Shown here: positions 47,075 to 59,332 of the stretch, in pieces
How positions within the stretch are numbered: the first letter of the stretch is position 1
Layout: every line of letters begins with the position of its first letter
Assembly: GCF_932294415.1 (NCBI RefSeq)
Contig: NC_065539.1
Span: 49,619,501 to 49,683,500, forward strand
Source of the DNA: Quercus robur
Lineage: Eukaryota > Streptophyta > Magnoliopsida > Fagales > Fagaceae
DNA length: 64,000 nucleotides
Direction: 5' to 3'
Notes under the pieces: generated by a model
What the model was told of the DNA's origin: nothing
Databases searched by the model: none
The model's input: only the letters and a program-made list of their open reading frames with translations
Made by a program: the position numbers and the translations under genes

Positions 47075-49861
47075 TCACTTAACATACTTGGTAAACCAAT
47101 TTAACATGTCCAAATGAGCCTCTTCAGCACTTTTTACAGCTGACTCATCCTCAGCATTGTACCTTACCGTCCATCCATGAGCCACACCAGGAAATATTTT
47201 CACAAAGCTATCGAACTGAAAGATATAAATAATAGGAGGTTAAGAAAAAGGCCACTTAAGTTTTTACACGGAAAGCAGAAACTGAAAATCACTTCAATTT
47301 TGTTATGGGCAGGAGAAATAGCTTTTTCATAAAAATAACAAGAAATTTTACTCTACTTGCGCTAATACTGGAAGAGATTATGCTCCCTCATCTTGGAAGA
47401 CATGAAATTCAAGCATTTTACCCAGGATTCATTAAATGTGGGAAATCTTCTATGATGGAAAATTACATTAAAATGTTTATAATTGGAACAAAAATTTTAC
47501 AGTTATTGAACTAAAAATTGTGATGACAGAATTTAAGGTTGACCTCTCATTTGGACTCACCTCAGATTTTGCTGACAACTTCTCTCCAAACTGTTTCAGT
47601 TGTTCCGGTGGGGAAATATCGTCATTCTCTGCTCCCAATATAGCAATAGGAACTTTCACATCTGAAACAATGAACTTTAACATCTGAGACACCATGCAAT
47701 CTGTAACAAATATTTAGCATGAGCGTGAGAAATGGGATACTTGCCATTGATTTGATCTTCTGTGATCCAACCAGGATGCAAAAGGACTGCAGCGTGAAGG
47801 TCAGTAGAACTTGCTAATTTCACTGATACCATCCCTGAAAAATATGCAAGAAAGCTAGATATGTTAGCAGATAGAGCACTTACGTTTACCATGCAAAAAC
47901 CATTTTCAAAGATTTCAAGCATTAAGTTTCTTGTCAAAGTTGAATTGAAAGCAAACCGCTTACCTCCCCAGCAAAAGCCCGCAGCCCCAACTGCAGAAAC
48001 ACCTTTACTTTTTACAGCTTCAATTACTGGCTTTGCCTCCTCAAATCCCTTATCCTTTAGAAAGAATTATAGAGCTTCAGACACTATTAGTGCATACTAA
48101 AACTCACATAGTAATTAGCTGAAAGCTGCAATATCAGAGTCATCAATTTCAATCAAGGCCACAAAAGGTTTACACAGCTAGGTAGTTTAATAATTTATGA
48201 AGTAAGAACAATCTGTTACTTTCAGTAATAACGATAAAGAAGTTATGCAGCTAAATCCACACACATATTCAGACAGCCTAATATGTTGTAAAATACCAAA
48301 CTCACAATCTCAAATGAAAAATGCAGCAATATTTTCAAGTTTCGCAAAAGGGTCCACCATGAGAAAATCAAAATTATAAACAACTTCCATGCAAGTATTA
48401 AAAGATAGAACCAACCGTTCCATGATCCTTCAACCAAACTTGTACAGGCCTATTAGCATCATCTGGCACAAAGGGATCTCCATTAAAGAAGTCAGGAACT
48501 ACCACAAAAAATCCAGCAGCTGCAACCTTGTCTGCAAGCTTCCTTTAAAATAAAAAATTTAAAAAAAAGAAGAAGATAAAATTAGTTTTCAGAATGTTAC
48601 AGATCTGCGTGTCTAAAATGTGTAGAGTACAACTCCAACTTTTAACAGCAAAATCTTTATTGCTGCACTTCTTATTCAAAATAACATGGCACAGCTTCAA
48701 ATAGAGAATTACAGTCATCTATGTACTCCACTTCCAAATTAGAGAAAAATGAAAGTATTTTAAAGTGCCTAATATTTGACTGAATTATGTCATCTAAGTT
48801 AATTTTAAAGAAATATATTTGTCACCTAAACTAAAAAGTCATAAACTCATAATGTAAAAGGAGTTCACCAACACATAAACACTGTTATAACAACCTAATC
48901 TAACAGACTATGCAAAACCCATAAACTAAACAAAGAAAAGAGAGATGAAAATTAGCCATACCTCAGTTTTGGAGCCTCATATCCTGCAGGAAAACTCAAA
49001 CATGTTAAGATGGAATCATGGAACATGATACTGGTAATGAATTAACATAACCTATTACATATTTTATAGCAGGTACCTATGTATCCACAGCATCAATATC
49101 AATTGTTCAACAAATCCATTCCCACTGCTTCCTTAATACTCATTTTTGATAGCCCAACCAAGCCAAACACAGACAAACATATAAATGGCATAAAAGAAGG
49201 CAAGAATATATTTTCCATAAATGACTAGAACAAACACCGATCATCAAGAACAGAATACACTAGAGATTACCAAAAATATAATTTAAAGCTTTTCACCTGA
49301 AGAGATGAATCCAAAGGATAACTGAAAGTGATAATCAATTTTCCTCAAGATTCATAAATAAAGCTAATATATATATATATATATATATATATAAGTGAAA
49401 AAAGGAAAAATTCAGCTAAAACCTATATTAATCCTCAATCACAATTCTATTCCACTTAAATTTGTTGCATTTTGAAACCTCGGGGTCTCATTTGTTATTT
49501 GTTACAATCCTAAATTATAGAGTTCAAAATGTAATTTTTCCAGAAACCAAAACTCCATTTCCTCCACCAATCACCTAAAATGAATCTAAACAGCCCCCCA
49601 ATGGTATCCTCACAACCCAAAATCCAACACCCAGATCACAGTTTGAAGTGAAAATTAGAGCACACCACAAAAGCAAGCAAAAAAGCTTAAGTGTCAAAGA
49701 AAAGTGTGGGTACCAAAAACGTCTGAGATGAGAAGGATGGCGAGCTTGGAGTTAGGAGAGCCAGAAACATAGGTGCTGAGTCCACCAAGCTGTTCAACAT
49801 GGCCAGCTCCAGCATTTGGGTTCAGGGTTGGTGGGTTTGAGCAACACTGAGGACCAGACAT
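47075..49861 (-). CDS. Dienelactone hydrolase family protein, mosaic gene (DLH-3)
   Basis: Seven exons: 49714-49861, 48962-48983, 48416-48542, 47964-48054, 47745-47834, 47561-47661 and 47075-47215. They give 239 residues, with the same exon lengths as DLH-1 and DLH-2. Cys127 (GFCWGG), Asp173 (GAENDDISPP) and His206 (VAHGW) are kept, so an active alpha/beta hydrolase is likely. Exons 1-4 and their introns are almost identical to DLH-2, but from within exon 4 onward the sequence is unrelated at intron level and the protein is divergent (GMVSVKLASSTDLHAAVLL). The gene is thus a mosaic made by unequal exchange or gene conversion. Intron 5 has a GC donor (gcaagt). A MULE lies 93 bp upstream of the ATG, replacing the ancestral promoter context seen at DLH-2. 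The frame is intact. Confidence 0.93.
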
Positions 49862-50269
49862 TCTTATTCTCTTTTTTTCTTTCTTTTTATGATCAGCAAA
49901 CACAAAACAGAACACAAACGGAATCCTCAGTTCTTGGGATTTGGGATTTTATAGGGCCAAAATGGGTAATTAACCCTGATTTTCCAACTATTTAGTTAAT
50001 AGGTCTGGTTTTCAAACTATATTATTTATTAGCATCTCGAGTCTATAAAACTTGATTTTGGCCTATAAATCGAGTCTTGAGTATTTTCATGGTCTGATCA
50101 TATGTGGCATTTTTTCCACATGGCGACCACATGGAAATCGAGTCTTAAAGACTTGATTTATAACCTTTATTACTTTATGTTGTAATGAACACATCAAAGA
50201 AGAACCTAGAGAGAGAGAGAGAAAAAAAAAAACAAGAAACAGAAAGAGAGAGAAGATCGAGATTGGAGT

Positions 50270-50590
50270 GGGTGAGCCACCACTGTGAAACCAAAGAACC
50301 CATAGCCACCACCGTGCGCAACCCAAGTAGATCACCATCGTGCGTGACCCAGCGCGAGACCTAAGTCGCGCACCGTGTGCGACCCAGGTTGCGCGAGACC
50401 CAGGCCACGCGCGACCTAGGTTGAGCTCTCTGTCTCTTATCTGATTTGAGTCTCTAGATTCTTTCTCCCTCTGAACTGATTGTATTGGGATTGGGATTGT
50501 TGTGTTTCTGGATTTCTTAAATTTTTTTTGGGTATTTCGGCTTGTACGAGAGACTTGAGGCATAAAATTTTTTAAATTTTTTTGTTTATA
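50270..50590. other. GC-rich core of the MULE, possible captured sequence
   Basis: Within an AT-rich element, about 50270-50430 is rich in CGCGACCCAGG-type repeats, and 50430-50560 looks like a leader (CTCTCTGTCTC, then TTGGGATTGGGATTG). A minus-strand open frame of 158 codons crosses it (50087-50563) but has low-complexity composition and no known domain. Capture of host sequence (Pack-MULE) is possible but unproven. Confidence 0.4.
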
Positions 50591-50687
50591 AATTGAGCTT
50601 TAGAGACTCGATTTCCAGGTGTGAAAATATTGCCACATCGAACATGATCAGACCATGGAAATCGAGTCTTTGAGACTCGATTTATAG

Positions 50688-52804
50688 TGTAACGCCCCAA
50701 AATCATAGGCAATAAAAGTCTATTTAATCTGAATAATCCATAAAAAATATTAAATAAAAGGAACTAGCAACCTTGAATCTGATTACAAAAGTCAGAGCTC
50801 TAATTCACCAAATACAAAACATCCACAAAATAATTCTCCAATACAAAGTTTAATGCCATAAAATAATAAAAAAATCCTCAGTTCCACAAAAACAGTTTGT
50901 AACTTCTGTCTCCCAAGAATCTCTACTCCAGTAATCCACCTAATGTATCTGTAATGGGAAATAAAGGGGGATGAGATAACTCAATAAGTGGAATTCACTA
51001 ACATTGAGGTGTGGGAACAAACCTTTCAAATAAATAATTCTTTCAACAGATTCACAACTTATAACTCACCAATATTTTGTCATCAACTATTTCATGTAAA
51101 AGAAAATAATATCTTTATATTGTAAGCCATCATAATATATATATTGATACCATCACATAAACAATTCCCTAGGCTTTTCTCGTGGTCAACGTTTACGCCC
51201 CGTTGACTGGGTTGTGCTGTCCCCTTTTTTGGGACTGGAACCTCCTTTCATCCCATTTCTCAAGGATGGCTCATTTGGAACCTAAAGGTACACTCCCTTG
51301 CTAAGGAGCTTCCTTTTGGATCCTCAATAGTATGCTCCCTTGCTAAGGAGCTATCAAATGTGCACTGTCCCCTTTTGGGACCGTCCCTTGCTAAGGACTA
51401 GCTGCAGCATGATTGTCCCTTGCTAAGGACTAAATATCATACCGAGCTTCTAATCACGACTTGCCATAGGTTTTCAAAACATATTCAATATGCTCACAAA
51501 ATAATCCATTCATACTTCTCAAGATATAAAGACATATTCACACATACAAGTTTAAATAAAATTAGGTTGTCCCACAAGTTTTTCATAAAACGAATAGCCA
51601 ATGTGCACATCAAACATTTGTAAAATATTCATTTATATATAAAATATCAACATATTCTTTCATATAAAATAGTTTAATAATTAACACTGTTTTGGGAAAA
51701 ACCCCCAAAATTAGTAAACACCACTTACCTCTTAGTTGCAAAAATAAAGGAAATCAACCTCCCTTGAATCACAACAATTCAGTAAAATTAGAACCTAGCA
51801 ATACCAAAAATAGGTTCATCAATACACAAATTCCCACTTAAAAATCTATTTTCACACTTAAAATGGTTTTATCCTAGACAATATTGATTTATCCAAAATC
51901 CTCTATTTATTCACCTAACTATCCAATTTACTTTCAGTTTTGATAAGATTTTTGGACTTATAAATATTGCTGCCTAATTAGAATATTCATGAAACTTTAA
52001 TCAATCTCAGAGCCAATAGAGGTATGACTATACATACTATTCATACATAATCAAATTTCAAAGCCTGGACCATACGGCTATATAAACAATTCTTATTATA
52101 ATATTATAATCATCACTCCAAAGACCCAAAATCTATTACACGGTTGAACTAGTGTGAAAGCAAAATAACCAGTCAACAATTGTGGCTTAGTGTGAATGCA
52201 TAATAACCGGTCAATGGCTTAGTGTGAATGCTTAGTGTGAATGCAATAACAACCGGTCAACAATGGTGGCTTAGTGTGAATGCAATAACATAAGCATTCT
52301 TTTCACTTTAACATGGTGACCAAGTCCAAACATATTACTCTATTTGGCTCAATCTCACGTCTGTGTTCCTTCCTGACATATTGACCAAATCTTTATCTAA
52401 TATAATACAATTATAGGAACCCTTTTTCTATTAGAATAATGATAGTCTAGGTTCATATCAATTGCAAGCTATTTGACTAATCAAACTTCCTAAATCTTGA
52501 GCATGAGAAAAATCATACCTGAAGACTCCCACCAACGCCACAGTGGAGAAAGGCAGAATTCAATTGTCGGCTGAAGCAAAAAGAAATCCCATCAAAAAAA
52601 CACGTGTGACCTAAGAGGAAAAATGCTAGGGTTTTTAAGACCCATATATGTACTTATGTCACCTCACTTGGGCTTCATATTCCATAGAATTTATCTTCTT
52701 TTTAATACCTTAGGCCCAAATTTATTTAATCCATTTTAATTATAGGCCTCCATTAAAAATTTACGTATAATAATTTAATTGGTATCAAATTATGGGGTGT
52801 TACA
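50688..52804. mobile_element. Probable solo LTR nested in the MULE
   Basis: A 2117-bp segment with ends TGTAACGCCCC and GGGGTGTTACA, flanked by tatag / tctag (50683-50687 and 52805-52809). The MULE's own other arm shows the uninterrupted sequence. TG...CA ends plus a 5-bp duplication fit a solo LTR of a plant Ty3-type element. The inverted 11-bp ends would also fit a DNA element. It contains short tandem repeats (51230-51430 and 52150-52280) and no coding region. Confidence 0.6.
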
Positions 52805-52926
52805 TCTAGGCCAAAATCGAGTCTTATAGACTCGAGATGCTAGTAAATAATATAGTTTGAGAACCGGGCCTACTAACTAAATAGTTGTAAAATCAAGATT
52901 AATTACCCATTTTGGCCATTTTATAG

Positions 52927-53960
52927 AAGAGAATGTTTGATAAAAAGGAACCTTCTAGTTTCTCCACACAAAAAAAAAAAAAAAAAAAAAACCCTTCTAG
53001 ATTCCACGTCACTACAAATTTTACAGTACTCGAATAATGCACAAAATATTCCTCCTTTTGTCACACAATAAAATTTGACCATAGTTTTTTTACATTTATT
53101 GTGGTGGCACGATATTTCTAGTTCTCCTCCTATTATTGACATTATTTTTTTACTTACTGCTAATAATATTTTTTATATACCATTAATAATTTGCCACATT
53201 AGCTTAGTGTCAATTTTTTTTTTTGTCAAAATTTGTATCTCTATACTTTCTCTAGATTTAATTAATAATAAATTTAAGTAAATACTCAATTTCATAGTCT
53301 AATGAAATGGTCAATGTAAATGGTTGATACTCTACCCACCACCACAAGTCCCCACCCTGAGTTTTGCTATTTTATGGGCAAGTTGTATTACAAGTTGTGT
53401 TATTTTATGTGATACTAACATTACTCTTCCATATTGCAAAGTATAGTATTGGTTTTTAATCAACAGGTATCATTATTAATCCAAAAGAATGGAATAGCAC
53501 CGTATCTTTGTACCTTGAGACTCAATTTTTTGGGAAACTAAATGGTTTAGATTTTTTTTTAAAGAAAGCAAATGGTTTAGTTAGTAGTTACAAAAAAGAA
53601 GGATTTGAACCCTAGTGAATAGTTACTTAATTTTATGGAAGACTAACAATTAGTTAGTTACTAAGGTGGATTTGAACATTGATGTCTTCCTTAGCTTTCA
53701 AAATATTATTTAAATATTATTATTTTATAAAATGTCATATATATATATATATATATATATTACTCAACAAAAATGGCCCCATAGTAAGTGGTAGTAAATG
53801 TCGGATACAAAAATGGCCCCATATTATAAAAACCAACTGTTATAGGATAAAGTTGGTACTTAACAAAAAATGGCCCTATGTACTAGTATTTATGAATAAT
53901 AAATAGTAGTAAATATTGGATACCTCAGACTCATTTATAGCTCAAAACCATTATAGGATA
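52927..53960. other. Displaced ancestral 5' flank of DLH-3
   Basis: Aligns with 30455-31370, the 5' flank of DLH-2. Contains an oligo-A run (52971-52991) and a TA microsatellite (53738-53759). No gene is seen. Confidence 0.6.
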
Positions 53961-54325
53961 CTAGCCTCATTGCACGCGCGAAGCGAGTGTGATGAGGCTT
54001 TTTTTGTTTAAAAAAAAAAAAAAAAAAACTGTCTTTTTTGGGTTTAGTGGTCTTATTTTATAGCCAAAAAAAAAAAAAAAAACTTGTATCTTTATTTTTT
54101 ATATATAATTTTTATTTTGAAAATCTAATTAATAAGTAGATAAAGCAATTTAAAAATCAACAGGACAGTGGCCTTGTTAGGCAACGTTTTAGTGGAAGTT
54201 AGATTTGTATTTTTACCAGATTGTCCTTTAGTTTTGTTTCTACTTAAATATAGGAGTGTAGAGTTATTTTTGAACAAAAAATTGAGAAATCTAAATAGAA
54301 AAAACTCTTTAAATAATAGTATAGA
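53961..54325 (-). mobile_element. Nonautonomous Helitron (365 bp)
   Basis: On the minus strand it starts TCTATACTATTATTTAAAG and ends ...GGCTAG, with a GC-rich hairpin (GCCTCAT...ATGAGGC) just before the CTAG terminus. It sits between A and T without target duplication. The homologous site at about 31390-31402 reads GGATATAAAAG, exactly the two flanks joined (ggata + taaaag). It has no coding capacity. Confidence 0.93.
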
Positions 54326-54684
54326 TAAAAGTTGATTAAGGAGAAATTTTACAATTTGTCCTTTGCTTTTTTATAGTGTACTATAACAACTTTTTCCCCC
54401 GTAATGAAAGAAGAGTGCTAGAGCCAGTCAAATTTACAGACTTTTTCATCCATCTCGTAAGGATTCACCTCATCTAGACTCCACCACAATACAAAAATAA
54501 TAGGGTGTGAAAATTTCAGGATATATTTTTGGTGCCCCTAGCAATTTCCTTAATGAAAAATGAGACTTATTTATTATACTTTTGGTTCAAAAAGTACACT
54601 TGGGGTCATGTGATAACTTTTATCATTTTTGCTTAAACCCAGGCCCCGTCACGTGAAAGTGGTTATTTCAATTGACTTTTATTA

Positions 54685-54890
54685 ATAGTTCGTTTAAATA
54701 TAGCTTATTTTACTGAAAATTGAAAATAATTAAAAAAAATTAAAAAAATTACTGTTCATTGGTCAGGTTATTGTTCATTGACCTAAATGCATTGTTTATG
54801 TCGCATGAACAGTGCAAGAGGTGCTGGTTCAAAAAAAAAAAGCAAACGTAGGAACTAGACCCAAATGCAAGGAACCCAAACGCACACTAA
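54685..54890. mobile_element. hAT-like MITE
   Basis: Present in copy 2 of the segmental duplication but not at the matching site of copy 1 (about 31738-31793). The ends AGTTCGTTTAAATA and (reverse complement) AGTGTGCGTTTGGG are related. Inside are TTATTTTACTGAAAA and ACTGTTCATTGG motifs. Same family as 6545-6748. Confidence 0.65.
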
Positions 54891-56041
54891 ATGTTCAAAA
54901 TTGATCATGTGTCTATCTTGTATCTTATCCAATGCATTAGACAAAAGCCCCTCCCTTTTCAATAGATTCTATTTTTGTTTCAAAAACGTTTTCTTGAAAT
55001 TAGTATCTTTGAAATTTCCTATTTACAAAACTTTTTTTTTTGAAATTTTATTTAAAAAATATTATAAAGTTATATTTTGAGAAAGGTGTAATCAATAATT
55101 TGGACATATGATCGATACATAGGATTATTAAAGAAATTCAACCCTCAAAAATACTTAGGTACAGATATTTGAACAAGGGAGAGTTTCCAACTATTTTCAA
55201 GAAGAAATTACTGGAAAAGTTCAACCCTCAAAAATACATAAGTAGAGAAATTTGCACATGGAAGAGACTATTTTTCAAAAAGAAATTATGAGCTTCAAGT
55301 CTCAATTGTTATTAACATTTTTAATTTTATCAATCTCAAAAAATCATTGGCTTTCATAAATTGATTTGTATTATTCTTTTATAAACATAAGTGCTAAGTT
55401 CTAACAATATTACCAGTGAAAACTCCATATGGGAAAATGATTTAGGTATAGTTCCTTAGATTCTCTAATTAAATTAAAAAACGTGGATTATATTGACCAA
55501 TGAAAAATGCATAATTTTAACTTTTTCAAGGACAAGTAAATTTAATACAAGAAATTTAAAAACAAAAGAAAAGGGAAGAGACTCAACAAAGTGATGGAAA
55601 GGAAGCTAGGGTGGTCTTGGATGATGAAATGGCTTTTCTTTTCTTCTTCTGCATTTTTTTTTTTCTCTCTGGAACGCAATCCAGATCACTTTGTGTATGC
55701 TTTTTCTTGAAGCTTGAACCCTGGGATTGTAGGACTCATGGGTTATTCCCTGTAGGTTGAGGGGGGTAGAACATTTTATATTTAATGACCACTGTAGGAC
55801 GCATGGAAAATCTTGCCATTTGTACAAATGACTTGTACAACAGGTTTCACTTGACATATAGTTAGCAATCACGACCTGTAGCATGTGTAACTAAACAACT
55901 TGTACCACTCAAGGATTCCACCCTTTTTCTACCTCCAAACCAAAACAAGCAAAATCCTATCTCTAGGTAAGTCCCCAGACAAACAATACTACCCAAAACT
56001 GATTTGTATGATGAAGCCTTAAGCATTTCTTAGAAACTTTC
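54891..56041. other. Duplicated noncoding DNA and 3' flank of ALG10
   Basis: Up to about 55858 it aligns with 31794-32741. The remaining 183 bp are unique and lie just downstream of the ALG10 stop, so probably its 3' UTR. No gene is seen. Confidence 0.5.
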
Positions 56042-59000
56042 CTACCATATAAACCTCTGGATCCCAGGCTCATGGTCCCAATGGTATGGCCAGAACAAAA
56101 AAATCATCATTGTGAAGATGTTGACGGCTAGATATAGAAGTCCCATGAGAAGCCAGCTTTGATAATCATTAATGTGGGAGTGAAGTACTATGAAATAGAA
56201 TGGAATCGTGTAGTATCTGAACTCAATCAATGGAGCAGGTACCAGAACTGCAGCAGTAGCCAAGAAAAATGCTAACACCCATATCTTCCTCTGAACTCTC
56301 CCTGCCAATGAAAGATATAAGCACCCTTAGTGATGCAGAAAGAAACTACAAATGGAAGGATGCAAAGATTCAATAACCATAGCTTCATTTGCTCCATTTT
56401 CAGTAAATGTTGGAAAGAAAGTATTTGTGACAAATATTGATAGGAGCTTGTACTAACCCAATGTAATGAAGATGGAAAACCATGAATAAACATAAGGCGG
56501 GACTAGAAGGTATTTCATTGACCAATGAGCATTGATGACCTTCCGCCAGAGATAGAATGGGTAATGTCGATTATCAGCAATAAGATAGGGATGAGCTATG
56601 CTGAAACAGTCATTAACCATGTGAGGAAACAGTAACATAAACTAAAAGTACGTCAGTTTTTGCAATCTACTAAAGTAAAAAATACCACTTAAACTTTCCC
56701 CCCTTGGATTAGAGAAAATTGTAAGAAAAACTTTTACAGGACAAAAAGGGTCTACAGAAGGTAAGTGAGATTGCTAAAGGCACTCAAAAAATAACCTTTC
56801 ATATAAGAATGCTTTGGTAAGTCCACCACAAGTAGTAACAAAACCCAATTCACACCCATAAATTTACAGATCAAAACCAGGAATAGCATTCTCTTCAATT
56901 AAGTTTATGCTATTATTTCTCTAGAAGCATCAAGTTCAATTAGGTGTAGCAGAAAAGTAAAAAAGATCCCTATAGCAATTTGCTCAGGGTACTAACTGGT
57001 TCTCTGACCTGAAAAAATGTACAGAGAAGAAGCCAGCAATAACAGCTATGAAAACTTGAAAGAAACTGATAGGCCTTCTCTTCCAAAATGACCGGAACAG
57101 GTCCATGACTTGACCTTTGCTGCAGTGTAAAGGAGCCACAGCAAGAGCAGAAACCAAACCAAAATACATGATCTGTGCAAAATGTGGAGAAACTGTGTGA
57201 GCTTCTTTTGCACCTGTCATATCAGGACAAGCAGTGAGAGACAAGCAACAAAGGCCCTTCATATGCCTCAAAGTTAAAAGAAGCAACATGAACAATACCT
57301 AGAACTACACTCCCATTCCAACGGATAAAAGCCAAAAAAGCCACAAATACCATGAGAAAAGGACTAAAGGAAACCAAAAGCTCCCACTTCATATGCCATA
57401 ATGCTAAAAAGATGACCTTGACCTCATCAAGTAAACCTGCAACACAGTGCCAGTAACTGAATCATAAGGAATAAGGATCAAGAACAAAAAAGTATAGATA
57501 GTGAGGGAGAAAGAACCAATAACTACCATATCGGCGGGCTAATCTTCCATTACTTATAGAAAATGGAGAGTAAATATAGTAAATTAACTTTCATCATAAC
57601 ATAACATGATTACATATATTACAAATAACAAACCTGATGAGTGGTTTGTTGAAACCAAGCTTGCACTAGGCATAGAATGTTTATCAGTACCCAGGGAATT
57701 ACTGAACTTTCGCAGTCTCAAATTTGACCCTGATGTAACATCATTGTTGGATGTTGATCGATTAGACTTCCTGATAGCTGTGTCAATATCATTTACTTCG
57801 ACATTATCTCTTGGACGGACCAGAGTAATATTTATAACCCCAGTGCATGCAACAAAAAGCATCCAAACTATATTTGTCTGTCGAATGACAACAGCCAAGG
57901 CACCAAGCTGCATATAACAAAATGAAATTAGTTTACCACTAGAATGAAGTTATGTATTTCTTTGTTTAAGTATGTAATCTGTTGATTTTCAAAAAAATTT
58001 AATGGTTAATGGAAAAAGACTTAAGCTAAGTACCTTACCACTGCACTTAACCAGTAATTCTTCTTCAAACATGCAAGATACATAGCAAGCACTGCAGTAA
58101 GTGATGCAACATCTGTATAATAGAGAAAAGTGAAGAACCAGTGAAGGGGATATAAAGCTAGGACCACTGCAGAAATTGTTGCTTTTCCTTCGCTAAGAGT
58201 TGGTCTCAAGAGGGTAATAATGTCATACACAAGAATACTGCATAATACTGCCAAAACACCATTTACAGATCGAAGAATCGCAGTGGTGCAAACTTCAGAA
58301 AATGATGAGGCTGCTTGTACTATAGACATGCCTGGAAACAAAGAAGCAACATGGACAAGTGAAAGGTAGTACCTGCAAAAGTTTTAAATCGCATGTATCA
58401 ACCCCTTTATCAAAATATTTGTTCTGATTAGGACTTAGCTAACCCAATAACTTACTGAGACCTAAGCAGCCCTTGTGTGTTATTCTGGTAAGGCATTTGG
58501 AAATATATGGACCATGGTAAAATCTTCATTTTAAACCCCTCAGCTGAAAATAGGCGATATCCTATCACATGCATAAAATGATATACCAAAAGAAAATCAT
58601 TCTTGGAACAGCTTAAAGGTCAACTACTATTTCCAAGCAGCTTACTGTTTCATCAATAAATAGTCACGGTGAAAAAAATATTATAATATATAATACCTAT
58701 AAACCCCACTTCCATACAACGTTTTCTTTGCTTTGTGCCCTTAATCCAGAATACAAGTTCGAGAATAGTAGAAGCCACATTCAAGCTAATAACCATAATT
58801 TCAAAAGCAAGGTACAAATTTCACATTGTAACACCAATTAATGAGTGGAAGTTAATTGGTAGAAAATTCACATTGTAACACCAATTAATGAGTGGAAGTT
58901 AAATATGACCCACTTCAATCTCTCATTTTATTAAATCTTTCTTTGTTAAGTTGTCCATTCAAGGTAATCCCCAATTCAGCTATCAACTAGTGGAAGTTCA

Positions 59001-59332
59001 AATTCCTCAACAAAATTATTAAAATTTATAAAAAAAATAAAAAGAAGAAATGCAAAAGGTTTAAGAGGACGTACAGGCCAGGAGGGGTGGTAATCATGGG
59101 ATCCCAGCTTCTGAAATTGCCAATGCAGTACTGTTGTGCTTGAGGTATGTGGAATATTTCATCCTATGCAATCAACAAAATAAAAATCAGCCAATTTTTC
59201 AAAAACATTCATATTCTTTTGGGTTTAGGGTTTGGGGCTTACCATGTAAGGCTCAGGAACTATATGGTTAACAAGGATAGAGATAGAAATGACCCACAAA
59301 CTCACAATCACTGCCACAGCTACTTTTCCCAT
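56042..59332 (-). CDS. ALG10: Dolichyl-P-Glc:Glc2Man9GlcNAc2-PP-dolichol alpha-1,2-glucosyltransferase
   Basis: Eight exons: 59243-59332, 59075-59163, 58039-58372, 57634-57907, 57299-57436, 57009-57213, 56458-56600 and 56042-56301. They sum to 1533 bp (510 residues), the usual length of plant ALG10, with consistent phases and GT-AG borders. It adds the third, terminal glucose to the lipid-linked oligosaccharide in the ER membrane, the mark that favours transfer by oligosaccharyltransferase. Seen: an N-terminal hydrophobic segment, then [13 protein letters not shown] (31-43), many hydrophobic helices, a hydrophilic loop at about 201-263, and [16 protein letters not shown] (380-395), a family signature. 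The C-terminus is [13 protein letters not shown]. For exon 7 the acceptor before CATAGCTCATCC keeps the frame; the open frame upstream of it is intron. The gene appears intact and single-copy in the window. Confidence 0.95.

Larger units (their letters stand above)
49955..52917. mobile_element. Nonautonomous Mutator-like element (MULE) with a nested insertion
   Basis: An exact 9-bp target duplication ATTTTATAG (49946-49954 and 52918-52926) flanks long terminal inverted repeats starting GGCCAAAATGGGTAATTAA. The arms match for over 110 bp and beyond, and carry repeated ATCGAGTCT/AGACTCGAT blocks. Without the nested 2.1-kb insertion the element is about 0.85 kb. Its core (50270-50430) is GC-rich and unlike the arms. 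No transposase is seen. The empty site is visible at DLH-2 (30446-30454). Confidence 0.95.
47972..55858. repeat. Segmental duplication, copy 2
   Basis: Counterpart of 28480-32744. It is longer because of three insertions: a MULE with nested element (49955-52917), a Helitron (53961-54325) and a hAT-like MITE (about 54685-54890). Its left edge lies inside exon 4 of DLH-3 and its right edge about 185 bp from the ALG10 stop. Confidence 0.9.

Noticed and set aside
50087-50563. 158-codon minus-strand frame in the MULE
   Set aside because: Composition follows low-complexity repeats (RSRAGS, SLFLFLVFFF), with no domain. The frame arises from a GC-rich stretch lacking stops by chance.
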